The notes under the pieces are model-generated. The model was not told the origin of the DNA. It saw only the letters and a program-made list of their open reading frames with translations, and did not search any database. A DNA stretch of 64,000 bases from assembly GCF_026210795.1 (NCBI RefSeq), contig NC_089430.1, forward strand, positions 3,472,001 to 3,536,000, read 5' to 3'. The stretch is from Rhizophagus irregularis (Eukaryota; Glomeromycota; Glomeromycetes; Glomerales; Glomeraceae). Positions within the stretch are counted from its first letter, which is position 1; each line of letters opens with the position of its first letter. A program made the translations under genes and the position numbers. This document shows, piece after piece, positions 1 to 9,737 of this stretch.

Positions 1-2
1 TA

Positions 3-1139
3 GACCAGTATGATACTACCGAATCTAAATCATTGGAGGATGATAGAGAGACGGATTCTTTCTTAGATGAGGTGCATAGGAAGAAGGTTAGTAATGAGAT
101 AAGGGAGAGAAAGCGGAAAATAAAACTTCAGCATGAATTAACTACCCAAGACTCATCCTCAGTTACTTCTGTCTCATCCTGTCCACCCACTAGTTCGTGT
201 TCAGGGAAAAATGTTGAGAAACTATGTTTGAAGGAGAGAGACAAACAGAACACTCCGTCACATCAAAAAATCCTCTATAGGGAAAAAGTGGAGCGAGGTT
301 TAAGGCAGGAACTATCATCTTTTTGCAGTAAGGACAGCGATGGTAGGGTGTTTGACATTCAGATTCCCGAATTCTCCTTAGAAGCGATTCTAACAGGATC
401 TAGTAAAATTACAGCACAAACCATAGTCGAACTATTTAATGTAGCAATGAAGGTCAGACATAAGGAGATACTATGCTGGTATTGTTACTATAAAGCGTAC
501 GAGGATCGAATTAGGGATTTTAAATCTACGAATAAGATTGACGACCAATCGGCAAGGACATTGGTATACAGCGAAATCAAATCCCTTCTTCCAGACATTA
601 CTGACGTGAACTTGCGTAAAATCACTTCTAGAGCTAAAAAGGTTTATGTATTATTCGAGGGGATAGGAATAGATAAAATTCAAGCAGTTACTTATAGCGC
701 AAGTGCTATTTCAAGTTTGATAGAAATTCAGATCCAAGGCATTATAAGTTGTTTTCCCAAGACTTATAAGTCTTCTACGGATGATACAGATGAATGCCAA
801 AAAATGATCAGCGTGACAAATCGTCACGCGCACGTGACTGAATCTTCTGAGGTAAGCGCATCAATGATTTCATCAGTCACACCTCAAGCAAGTAGGACTC
901 ATGACCGCACCTATTTTCGCAACAAGATATTGGATCAATATCCTAATCTATATAGAGAATGTAGTAGTGAAAATTTCGATTATTATGGAATTACTGATGA
1001 GACATCATGCGGAGTCTCGAGAGAGACCATCTGCCCATTATGCAAATTAGGTCATAATGATGAAGAAATAGAAGGTAGGTATAAAGCCGGATCTTACTTT
1101 ATTAAGTGTGAACAGCATGAAATTGAGATAACTGCATAG
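3..1139 (+). CDS. Lineage-specific protein, 5' partial, with C-terminal Cys/His motif
   Basis: The reading frame is open to the left edge of the window, so the start lies upstream; the first in-window ATG is at 40. The N-terminal third is charged and Ser/Thr-rich (about residues 1-95), typical of disorder. The centre (about nt 385-760) is a conserved-looking helical block with motifs such as ILCWYCYYKAYEDR, SLLPDITDVNLRKIT and YSASAISSLIE, which I recall from a large multi-copy family of unknown function in Rhizophagus. The tail has a CPLCxxGH pair and a later CxxH, plausibly binding zinc. No catalytic motif is visible and I do not assign a function. The next gene starts 176 bases downstream on the same strand. 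Confidence 0.7.
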   Translation, partial: DQYDTTESKSLEDDRETDSFLDEVHRKKVSNEIRERKRKIKLQHELTTQDSSSVTSVSSCPPTSSCSGKNVEKLCLKERDKQNTPSHQKILYREKVERGLRQELSSFCSKDSDGRVFDIQIPEFSLEAILTGSSKITAQTIVELFNVAMKVRHKEILCWYCYYKAYEDRIRDFKSTNKIDDQSARTLVYSEIKSLLPDITDVNLRKITSRAKKVYVLFEGIGIDKIQAVTYSASAISSLIEIQIQGIISCFPKTYKSSTDDTDECQKMISVTNRHAHVTESSEVSASMISSVTPQASRTHDRTYFRNKILDQYPNLYRECSSENFDYYGITDETSCGVSRETICPLCKLGHNDEEIEGRYKAGSYFIKCEQHEIEITA

Positions 1140-1197
1140 TCTTACCCCCTCAATCAAAGATTTCGGGGTGGGAGAAAAGTGATATATTTCTTACTTG

Positions 1198-1221
1198 CAG
1201 GCTCGCAGGCTCGCAGGCTCC
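1198..1221. repeat. Short tandem repeat GCAGGCTC x3
   Basis: Three head-to-tail copies of an 8-base unit (GCAGGCTC) lie between the first two genes. It is a short GC-richer spot in AT-rich DNA; no function is implied. Confidence 0.6.
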
Positions 1222-1314
1222 GTATAACAGATAGGTTTTTTTTTCTCACCCTGCAGTTCGAAGAATAAAGGGGCGGGGATTTAAATTGATCTGTGATCAT
1301 AGAAAAAAGGAAAC

Positions 1315-1866
1315 ATGAGCGAATCCAATAAAATATTAACTCCCGAATACCTAGATTGGCATGCCAAATTAAGTGGGCTACCAAGCGTTTTGACAGATAA
1401 AATTCGCTTCAAATTTTACAAAAGATATAAAAAAGAAACTGGATGTGAGCCATGGCAATTATCAGAAGATCGCCTTCTCATAAATTCGAAACCAGAAAAC
1501 AAAGTATCCTATTTAACTTCTCCTGAGCAATGTGAAGAAAAAGGGCCCATCACTTTCGAAGCCAGACCCGATCCAAAATTAATTATTAAGTCCGTCTTAA
1601 AGCACTTCCCATACTTGAAATTCGGAAATAGTTTCAGAGGGATTGATAATTATGATTTTACATCACCTCAGCCGTGGAGCTCACCATGTCCTATTTGCGA
1701 TGGAAAACATGGGAATTATGGATTACATGGCTCATGGTACTGCGAAAATGGGAATCAGTTCCCTTATGATCCTGAATTAGCGAAGTTGTATTTCCAGGAT
1801 AAGTTGGAATATTGTCTTACCTGCAATACTTCAAGCAATAAACTAAAGTTCGCAATTGTACTGTAG
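1315..1866 (+). CDS. Small lineage-specific protein with zinc-ribbon-like C terminus
   Basis: 183 codons from an ATG preceded by an A-rich stretch. The N-terminal half (LTPEYLDWHAKLSGLP) resembles no enzyme I know. The C-terminal third carries CPIC, then HGSWYCENGNQ, then YCLTC, a spacing that suggests one or two zinc sites. Just after the stop, another frame (about 1885-1976) encodes a further Cys/His cluster (CTHCHDKC), preceded by an ACAG that could be a splice acceptor, so the true 3' exon may be missed here. Function unknown; intracellular by composition. Confidence 0.55.
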   Translation: MSESNKILTPEYLDWHAKLSGLPSVLTDKIRFKFYKRYKKETGCEPWQLSEDRLLINSKPENKVSYLTSPEQCEEKGPITFEARPDPKLIIKSVLKHFPYLKFGNSFRGIDNYDFTSPQPWSSPCPICDGKHGNYGLHGSWYCENGNQFPYDPELAKLYFQDKLEYCLTCNTSSNKLKFAIVL

Positions 1867-2027
1867 CATAGGACAAAAACAGATCATGTGAAATCAATCA
1901 CCCGAAAAAATGTACTCATTGCCATGATAAATGCACTGCTGAAATAATAGGACTGTGCAAATTCCAAGGTAAATGAAATTTTGGTCATATGAGAATTTTT
2001 TTTTTATTATATTAATATTTATATATC

Positions 2028-2252
2028 ATGCCGAATCTCTTAACAAACAATCAGGATAGTACAGCTTATAAAGAGCTGGAAGGCGCTTTGCTAAGGCAGA
2101 ACTACTTTGAAAAATGGCATATATTTAGGGGATGGAAGCATGGATGTAAGGTTTGTGAGGAATGTGATCATCACTCACATCTGTATTGCAAAAGGTGTAA
2201 GAAGGTGGCGGAAGGAATTTATAAGCGATGTGAATGTCCTCAAGTAATTTGA
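2028..2252 (+). CDS. Small Cys-rich (zinc-binding?) protein
   Basis: 74 codons from an ATG. The C-terminal half has CKVCEEC, then HHSHLYCKRC, then CEC: nine Cys and several His in about 35 residues, which suggests a treble-clef or ribbon zinc fold. There is no signal peptide. It follows the preceding zinc-ribbon-like gene on the same strand by about 160 bases and might be a downstream exon of it rather than a separate gene. Not recognised. Confidence 0.45.
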   Translation: MPNLLTNNQDSTAYKELEGALLRQNYFEKWHIFRGWKHGCKVCEECDHHSHLYCKRCKKVAEGIYKRCECPQVI

Positions 2253-3784
2253 TCAATAAAGTAATGGTGCAAATTTACTAGACATTTTATAATTTTTTCG
2301 CATGGAATGAGTGATAGGATTGTGTGAAGCAAAGTGCGTACTATTATTTGTTTGATCAAGTATATTGTAGCTTGATAAATAAATACGCAGTAATATTATA
2401 GTAATTATTACATGTATGATGTATCACAGGAACAAGTAATTGTGCATTCTCAAACTTTCTCGCACATTCTCAAAATTATGTATAGCCCCTTGATGATCTT
2501 TACATATGGATTATGGATAGCGTTAAATTCTTTATTGTTAGATTTAAGGAGAAGCCGTTGATCAGATTTTCATGATGTGTTCATATTAACGTAATTTTCC
2601 CCAAAAGCGTATTCCAAGATCGATCCTGCAAATTGTATAAAAAGGTGATGTCCTGGCTAGTGAATCCTTTTATCTGCCTCATGCAAGTAAAATAAAAATC
2701 AAGCAAAAAAATTCAAATCAATCAAGCTTACCATTATTAAAATCATTGATATTAACAATCAAACGAACTTGCATTTTCCACAAAGTCATAATAAAGTAAG
2801 TTAGTTTATTGCTTGGCTAGCTTCTTAAAACATGTCATCACAATGTTAATCGATTTTCCCGCCTCTATAGATGTTCCAAAATAAAACGGACATATTACTC
2901 TTCTTGTTATGTATCGGCATTTTGATCTTCGCCGAGAAAATCACTGACCATAATCACGCGTACAACTGGAGCAGTATCACAAAAATAAATCCCCGTGATG
3001 GGATATTATCTTATCTAATCAATTACATGTGCATCATCGACGCAGTAAAATTAAGCATCTTCACGTGCCGAATTCTTGATACTTGACGCAGTATATACTG
3101 ACGATAAAAAAATCGAATTACCTTTATTGTAATGTATTAAGCAACAAATTTCAGGCGGAATGGAATGTTATGAAAATGAATCGTAGTGGTGAGTATGAAT
3201 CGGAAATACGTCTGCATTGATTATTTTTTATATCTCATTGCTAATCTTCGAATTCTTTCTATAGAATCGAAATTACTTCCTCTCAGAAAACTTCTCTTGT
3301 GGGAAATATTATTTTACATAGTCTGTGCAGGTGGTAGTGATATAGATAGGCGTAGATATGGGTGGGATAATATATTTAGAAAATCTAGAATAGTAAAAGA
3401 GCGTGGGGTGAGAATCTTGCAGTTAGCTATATTGATAGAAATAAATTAGTTATATTTTTGAGAGCAAAGAAAAACTTGATGCTGGGACTCGCACTAAATG
3501 GCCTAGGATCCGCGTACTCCCTCCCTCTTTGATAGCATCATACATTTCGCTTGCTACCTCCACTTTTTTATAAAGGAATCGAAAAATAAATCATTGTTTA
3601 TGTAGTTCTTTCATATGTAAATATGTATATCTTTGAACTCCGAAATATAACATCAGTAAAATCCAATGATGCATAAAAAAAGTATACAAAATCAATTAAT
3701 CAAATGATGTCATCCTCATAAGATATATAATAATTAGTATTCAAAAAAAATGTTTCTTAAACTTCTTTCTTAAAATTTTAATCA
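2253..3784. other. Mostly non-coding stretch with doubtful small ORFs
   Basis: AT-rich DNA. An ATG frame at 2871-3086 (71 codons) starts with a hydrophobic segment (LLFLLCIGILIF) that could be a signal peptide or membrane anchor; a second frame at 3186-3449 has no recognisable content. Both could be chance. At 3478-3539 the ends GATGCT and AGCATC can pair around a GC-richer core; this looks faintly tRNA-like on the minus strand but has no convincing arms. Confidence 0.35.
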
Positions 3785-3940
3785 ATGTCTTCTTCTTTCA
3801 TTGATAAAGAAAGTTTTACCGATATCATATCTATCATTCTCGTGATTTTTATCGCGTTCGTGGTCTGTGTGATTATTAAGATATCTGAATTTACTATTTG
3901 GATTATTACTTATCTAAGGCTTTCTTTTTGTCGCTTTTAG
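3785..3940 (+). CDS. Possible single-pass membrane microprotein
   Basis: A 51-codon frame starts MSSSFIDKESFTDIIS and runs into a strongly hydrophobic stretch (IILVIFIAFVVCVIIKIS), a plausible transmembrane helix with a short soluble N terminus. After the stop codon the same frame stays open to about 4054 and encodes a second hydrophobic helix (FVLLLIAITSYIGY). The TAG stop sits at the end of a pyrimidine-rich run, so it may in fact be a splice acceptor and the product a two-helix protein. About 60-330 bases upstream of the nuclease gene on the same strand. Function unknown; could be chance. Confidence 0.35.
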   Translation: MSSSFIDKESFTDIISIILVIFIAFVVCVIIKISEFTIWIITYLRLSFCRF

Positions 3941-4115
3941 TTCTTTCCTATTACTTTCGTTCTTCTTTTGATCGCTATTACGTCATACATTGGATATAAT
4001 ATTAGTAAGGGGATTACTTATATCTTCAAGTCATTGGCTTGTTCACTTGTGTAACGTAAAGTCGTTAAAAACGGATTTCTCGTATTAAAAATTTTCATAC
4101 TCTATTCCAATAACC

Positions 4116-5044
4116 ATGGCGAACATGTCTAAAGTTTATTGCGAGAAAATAGATCTTGAAAACATAGACCTCAAGAAGGTTTATACCTTTGAAGAGTTCG
4201 AGTATATAAACAACCAACTTAAGACTCGCACTATACAACTTAACGGAAAACCAGTTAACCTCTTCGAATACAAAAACGGAAAGTTAATCCCAATGCCTCA
4301 GACTCCATACGCAAGAGAAAAGGTTGTTGCCGAGATTGTAAGACAGTTAGGCAACTGGAACTTCGAAACCCATCAAAATGGAGGCGTTACCTCTTCGCAA
4401 GGTGGCTTTGATTTTAATGTCGGGGGACAGAGAACAATTCGAGCACCCGACGTTTCTTTCACTCCAAAACAAACAGACCGCGGTTTGAACGCACTACAAA
4501 ATTGGACCTTCCAAGGTCAACCCTTCACCCCAATATTTGTTGTTGAGGTTGATTTTATTGAAAGTGAAGCACAATTCCAAGTATTTGACGATAGATTCAG
4601 AAATGAAATTTTTGCACAGGGAACATCTGTGGAGTTAGGATTTCTAGTTAGCATCGGCCAAGATAATAACGGCCAACTGGCGGGAACTATCCATTCGTGG
4701 AGATGGTACGAAAATAGTAATGCTGTACGTCATTATGAACATGGATGGCGAAATATGGATACCAGGGTCGGCGGTCGAGAAATTCTTCCAGGCTTCGAAT
4801 TGAATGTTAGGATGATTGAAGAATCTATTTCGCAAGTATGTTGTGATGATTTACCATTGATTATTTTATTTTAATCTTATCACTTATTTATTTCATGAAA
4901 TGATTACAGCAAGATTCAGGTTCATCATCGTCGGATGATGATAATACTAGCTTTTCTTGTCCTAAATGTACGAAAACCTTTACTAATAATCACAGATTTA
5001 TGAAGCATTTTCAAATGGAACATGCACTTAAACGACGTACATGA
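4116..5044 (+). CDS. Uma2-type PD-(D/E)XK nuclease fused to a C2H2 zinc finger
   Basis: Two exons, 4116-4835 and 4910-5044, joined in phase 0 across a 74-base intron (GTATGT...TTACAG), giving 284 residues. Residues about 30-240 match the Uma2/DUF820 restriction-endonuclease-like fold: an N-terminal LFEYKNGKLIPMPQT, then RAPDVSFT (the PD of the nuclease motif) and PIFVVEVDFI (the E-x-(E/D) strand). Exon 2 encodes a Ser/Asp-rich linker and one C2H2 finger (CPKC-x12-H-x4-H), so the protein probably binds DNA in the nucleus. Uma2 proteins are best known from cyanobacteria and other bacteria; the intron and zinc finger show adaptation in a eukaryote. Whether it still cleaves DNA is not shown. Confidence 0.8.
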
Positions 5045-5649
5045 CGTACACAACAGATCTTAATGTTGCTAATTTTTTATGTGCAGTAATTTGATTATGT
5101 AATATTCATCTTGTAGAAATTTCGCATCATCTAACAACAATGCCATTTCTATTTTTCCATGTAATAAAAATAATAATAGTAGTTTTCACAAGCCATAGGC
5201 ATTATATAATTGCCCACTGATTTTTATTTTTCCGTAATGTGACTTATAATGCATATATATATTCGAATTTTTCCTTCTTTGCAATATACTGTATTAAATG
5301 CAGATCAATTAAGATCATATATATAGTACACACGTACACACACAATTCAACTACTGCGCCCAGCGGTCAGATTTTTCATTTTGGTGTATTAAAGTATAAA
5401 TAATAAAAAAAGGTTTGACCAGTGCCAGGGGAGCTAGGGTGATACCTGTGATACGATTACGTAATGCCATAAATCGAAATACCGCTGTAAATATAGCCAC
5501 TATATAAATCCCCGATATGCTTGTAATCGAATAAAAATGAATATGATATTTTATTATAATATACTTGCTATAAATTGCTATAAGTCTTTAAAACCGCTAT
5601 AAATTATCAAATTCACTATAAATTGCTACAAAGTCCCTATATCCGTAAA
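5045..5649. other. Intergenic region with short direct repeats
   Basis: AT-rich, no convincing gene. The last 200 bases carry several copies of GCTATAAATTGCTAT-like words (about 5480-5630) just ahead of the next gene; this may be a low-complexity promoter region. Confidence 0.4.
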
Positions 5650-6819
5650 ATGGTTAAAACTAACTATTCTGGTTTAAATCCTGTAGTAGTGCAGGCGTTA
5701 AACAATCTGCAATATAGGTATAGTGGCGAAACACCAGAAATGTGGTGTTCTCGTGTTCGTTATCCTTTTAAGAAACTTCTTGAATATAACCCAAAATACT
5801 TTTCCAAGAATGGATTTATCCAAATGGTTGAAAGGGTATATATAGATGGGGAATTTAAAGCTGGGAGACGCTCATTTAATATTTATTGCACTGTATGTGA
5901 CTCCTTGGTGTTTATCCATGAAAATACTATTGAATGTGCAAATATTCACCTAAATGAGTGTATTGCTAAAACAGTCAAAAGGCGGATTGAATATTCTAAA
6001 CCTGTACAGAAAAATGTGAAAAAAAGAGGAGTGCCAAGCCGAAATAGTGTATTATCGCTTAGTTCTGACGAGATAGATGAGATTTATCGAACATATTGTT
6101 TTACATTAAGTAATTACTGGACTAAATATAGTTATCATTATTTACCTGAAGATAGGAAAAGGGTTGTAAATCATTTAATCGAAAGTGCAAAAGTTGTCCA
6201 ACGGGCTTGGAGGACTTTCAAGTTGAGACCTGAAACATGGGCGAAACGAGTTTGGAATATGGTGAGGAATGATGGTACTCCTGATGAGAAGAAGTTTCTA
6301 TCTCCTCGTGGTAAAAGAGATATTTATGATCCATATGTATGGTATATTGATCGAAAAATTCTAGCTAAAGATTTACCTGAATCTTTTCTGAATAATCTAT
6401 ATGATGGTCATATTCCACGCGAGTGGGCAGAAAAGAAGAGTGATCAGTTACATAATCGATTAGGTAATATAGCATATATAGTTGCTTTTATAGTATTACA
6501 TCAGCAAGGCTATAGAATCGTTACGTATGGTGATTGGTCTTATATGTTAAAGTGGCTATCGAATCCTGAATATTACCGTATTAATGAATATTATAACAAT
6601 GGCAACGTAAACTTTGTTAAAAGTTCAGAATATGCGCGTTATAGATGTAAAATAACAGGCAAACCATATCCATGTGATTCGCTAGAAATTGACTATTTTA
6701 AATCTGAATATGGTTTTACTATTGAGGGAAAGTTTAACATTATAGATTTCTCAGATTCAAATAATAATTGTGAATATGTGTGCCGAGTTTTTCGGGCCAT
6801 AGATTCTTTATCAAAATAA
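5650..6819 (+). CDS. Lineage-specific Trp-rich protein with IQ-like helix
   Basis: 389 codons from the ATG at 5650 (the frame is open further 5' but only with a TTG). It has a CTVCDSLVF...ECANIHLNEC segment that could bind zinc, a basic linker, and in the middle a helix (AKVVQRAWRTFKLRPETW) resembling an IQ motif, followed by WNMVRNDGTPDEKKF. I recall this latter block from many Rhizophagus proteins of unknown role. The rest is Tyr/Trp-rich. No enzymatic motif seen. The frame is uninterrupted, which argues for a real gene. Confidence 0.6.
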   Translation: MVKTNYSGLNPVVVQALNNLQYRYSGETPEMWCSRVRYPFKKLLEYNPKYFSKNGFIQMVERVYIDGEFKAGRRSFNIYCTVCDSLVFIHENTIECANIHLNECIAKTVKRRIEYSKPVQKNVKKRGVPSRNSVLSLSSDEIDEIYRTYCFTLSNYWTKYSYHYLPEDRKRVVNHLIESAKVVQRAWRTFKLRPETWAKRVWNMVRNDGTPDEKKFLSPRGKRDIYDPYVWYIDRKILAKDLPESFLNNLYDGHIPREWAEKKSDQLHNRLGNIAYIVAFIVLHQQGYRIVTYGDWSYMLKWLSNPEYYRINEYYNNGNVNFVKSSEYARYRCKITGKPYPCDSLEIDYFKSEYGFTIEGKFNIIDFSDSNNNCEYVCRVFRAIDSLSK

Positions 6820-7556
6820 TATAGTATTATATTTATGTATAATTATTAGCCAAAGACGCTTTACTTAATAATACAATAAATCATTTTTTTTACTTTCATT
6901 CGCTTACTCCACTACAATGTATGGGTGATCGCCTAGTGAAATGTATCACCTTCATAATTTATGTGAAATAAAAATTGTGATCTGCCTAATCTGGGTTAGA
7001 CCAGCCATGCGACAGAAAATAAACGTGTTTCTGATCCCGTTGAGTGGATATGATGTAATAAGTGATACTCTATGCTTGTGCGACGAAATAATTTTACACA
7101 CCCAAAAATATTTCGAATTTTTTCCCTAGCAACGTTTAGTGGAATAGCATTTATTTGTGAGTTTATTTCTCCAGAGCTACAGGCTATTTCTACTATATGG
7201 GGTTCACTAATTTCGACAGAAATACATTATATAACGTTGCCAGGTCTTAGTATTAAGCGGTCAGGCGAAAAAAAAAAGTTCGTATATGCATATTCCCCAA
7301 CGCCTTTGCAATGTTGAGATCTACAATGCACATTCCGCATGTCTTACTCTTAAACATAAAATTTTGGCGTAAAGTGCCTCGCATATTTCTTCTATCTCTC
7401 CAAACATGAATGTGAGTTAGAGAGGACGTGAATGGGAAATGCAAGACATTTAAAAAGGCAGTATGGCGAAAAGGTATTAAAATTTACCATATATTGTTTT
7501 TTTTACTTCGCCTAGCAAGCTTTTCACTAACAATTATCTTCTTATTTTATCTAAAC
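6820..7556. other. Intergenic region
   Basis: Short overlapping frames here (for example 7072-7317) show no recognisable domains and no consistent codon signal. I see nothing else. Confidence 0.4.
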
Positions 7557-9456
7557 ATGGAAGAGTTCCTTTTAACCAGAGAACCCCTTGATATCGTCAG
7601 AATTTCTACGGCATTATTTGTACGAGTAGAGAAAGGTGAATGGACAGGCAACCTCGAAAAGGAGGTGGAGAACTTTGAAAATATTTTGCAAAAAGTTTTA
7701 GAGCGAGTCCCCTCGGAGGATGTTGAACGAAAAAAGAAGCTTCGAAATTTTGGTACCGGGAAAAAATTAGCTAAACGGGTAAGGCGATAAACTATTTTCA
7801 TGTATTTGAATATATGGATATTGTATTTACATACTTTTTTAGGTTTTCTAGTATAGTATAATCACTAGCGAAGAGACTGATGTCCGTTGTAATATTATTA
7901 CTTCCCACTCAGTAGTAACTAGTTTTATACTATATCTACATATCAAATATTTTGCCGGCACTTGAGACTTTATGAAAATGGAAACCTAATCTGATCCCGC
8001 GATGTAAAATGAAATTATTTTGTCAAACGAGTCTTGGAAACTAATTTTAAATATATTTTAGGTCACAACTGCATTCGAAGATCTATGTTCACTCTCAGAA
8101 ATGGAAGCGTTAGTAATCGATACAGAAGCCTGGTATGAAGATGCAAATACAAATTTACGATCTTTGAAGCGTGACGTTGGACGATGTATGACTGAGAGCG
8201 CTAGTTATGAGAAAACCATGTGGGAGAGAATAGAAACAGAACTTGAGGAAATAAATGTGGAGAATCTTGGATTCGATCATCCGATTTGTTCAGGTGTTCT
8301 AGATATCAAGTCAGAACCCTTTACAAATATGCCTACTTTGCTTCGATATTTTTAAGGAACCATTTCGAAAATATAAGTTAAAAGCGAATAATTACGATAT
8401 AATGGAAGCTTGTAAAGAATTTATCCAAAATGAAGAATCGAAAATTAACATAGACGAGGTTTTGGGTAATATTAATTATGGAGAATGGTTGGATAAGCCC
8501 GAAGAATTACAAGATCTAACAAAACGGATGTTAGAATCTATATAAGTCACTGGCGAGAAATTCTTGCCAAAATCTGTTTATATGATTTTTTACTTTGCTC
8601 ATTAACCAATAAATAATTATAGGCTCAAGGTTTGGAAATCGCCAAAATATGATGCATATATAAAGAAGGGGAAATCAATAAACGAAGGATCATATGTTTG
8701 TGAGGTGCTTGCGCCATTATTAAATATAGTGATGAGCGATTTACCAGGAAACCCGATAGCATGGGATATATGGTAGGCTTAGCTCAAAAAGTTTCATTAC
8801 TCCACTATCATATCTGCTATAATTAATGTTTTCTAAATTAAGGGGTGAAGAAGGGAGTTCAGCTAGTGCCATACGAAAAGGTTCTCGTAAAATTGCCCGA
8901 AGAGCCGATTATATGATGGTAGCCCAGTTCAGAAAAAATGCTGAACTTGAAATTGTTTATCTTGAGACCGGTAGACCTAATTCCAGTCAAGATAAGCGGG
9001 ATCGTGATCACAAAAAATTAATACGTTTTTCCAAAGATTCTATCGACACCACGAGGAACATAAAAAACCTTAAAAAGATATTTAACCAACCATCGAGGAG
9101 GCAGAATCTGACCATATTCACTATTAACATCGCAGGTACGAATAATTTACTTCTATTTTTTTATATATTCATAAATCATTTATATTCCGCTCGATCCATT
9201 TCTAGGCGATGTTATAGAACTTTATGCTATGCGAAAAGAATCAGGAATTTACAAGTACTGTTTAATAGAGGAGGCAACAATTCCGTTGCATATGACTTCC
9301 CCAAGTGCCGTATACCCGCTTATACATGCATTGATAACTCTGAGAACGGCCGTCGCATGTACGATTCACAAAATATTATATAGTTCTGACTCTGGGGATA
9401 GTGAGCATAGTTCTAGTGAAATGGTAGTAACGGTTACGACCCCCAAAAATTCATAG
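7557..9456 (+). pseudogene. Decayed multi-exon gene of a nuclease-like Rhizophagus family
   Basis: Exon 1 (7557-7778) begins MEEFLLTREPLDIVR and splices in phase 0 (GTAAGG...TTTTAG) to 8062 onward, which encodes EALVIDTEAWYEDA, HPICSGVLDIKSEP and more. Similarity to the family pattern I recall continues through about 8355-8545 and 8623-8775, but the frames do not join cleanly, so there are at least two interruptions. The last exons (about 8842-9134 and 9207-9456) encode RADYMMVAQFRKNAELEIVYLE and KRDRDHKKLIRFSKDSID, which look like a PD-(D/E)XK-type core (D...E, then Lys-rich helix), and end with VVTVTTPKNS. Acceptors at 8622, 8841 and 9206 fit well. Function of the family unknown; a nuclease fold is inference. 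Confidence 0.55.
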
Positions 9457-9737
9457 AATAGAGATTTCATACATGTAATTTTTATTAAGTTATATTATTA
9501 ATAAAGCAGTGTATTAGATAATAAAAAAATTCTTGGCATTTTCCTCGAGAAACATCATTATGTCCCGGAAAATTTTCTTGGCAAAATTTCGGTGAACTCG
9601 GTTCGCCCAAAATCACTAACAATATAAAACTGTTAAGATCTTCTGGTGACCATTGATCACGTGATCTGAGCCTAAACCAATCCCTTACCAGATATGACGC
9701 AACCCGCGATATAGGCGTGTACCACTATAGTCTATAG

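Noticed and set aside
1154-1384. Minus-strand 76-codon frame
   Set aside because: Overlaps the start of a better plus-strand gene and shows no recognisable content.
3478-3539. tRNA gene on the minus strand
   Set aside because: Ends pair over six bases but no D, anticodon or T arm forms convincingly.
6941-7317. Two overlapping small plus-strand genes
   Set aside because: No domain, no splice logic and poor codon texture; probably chance frames.
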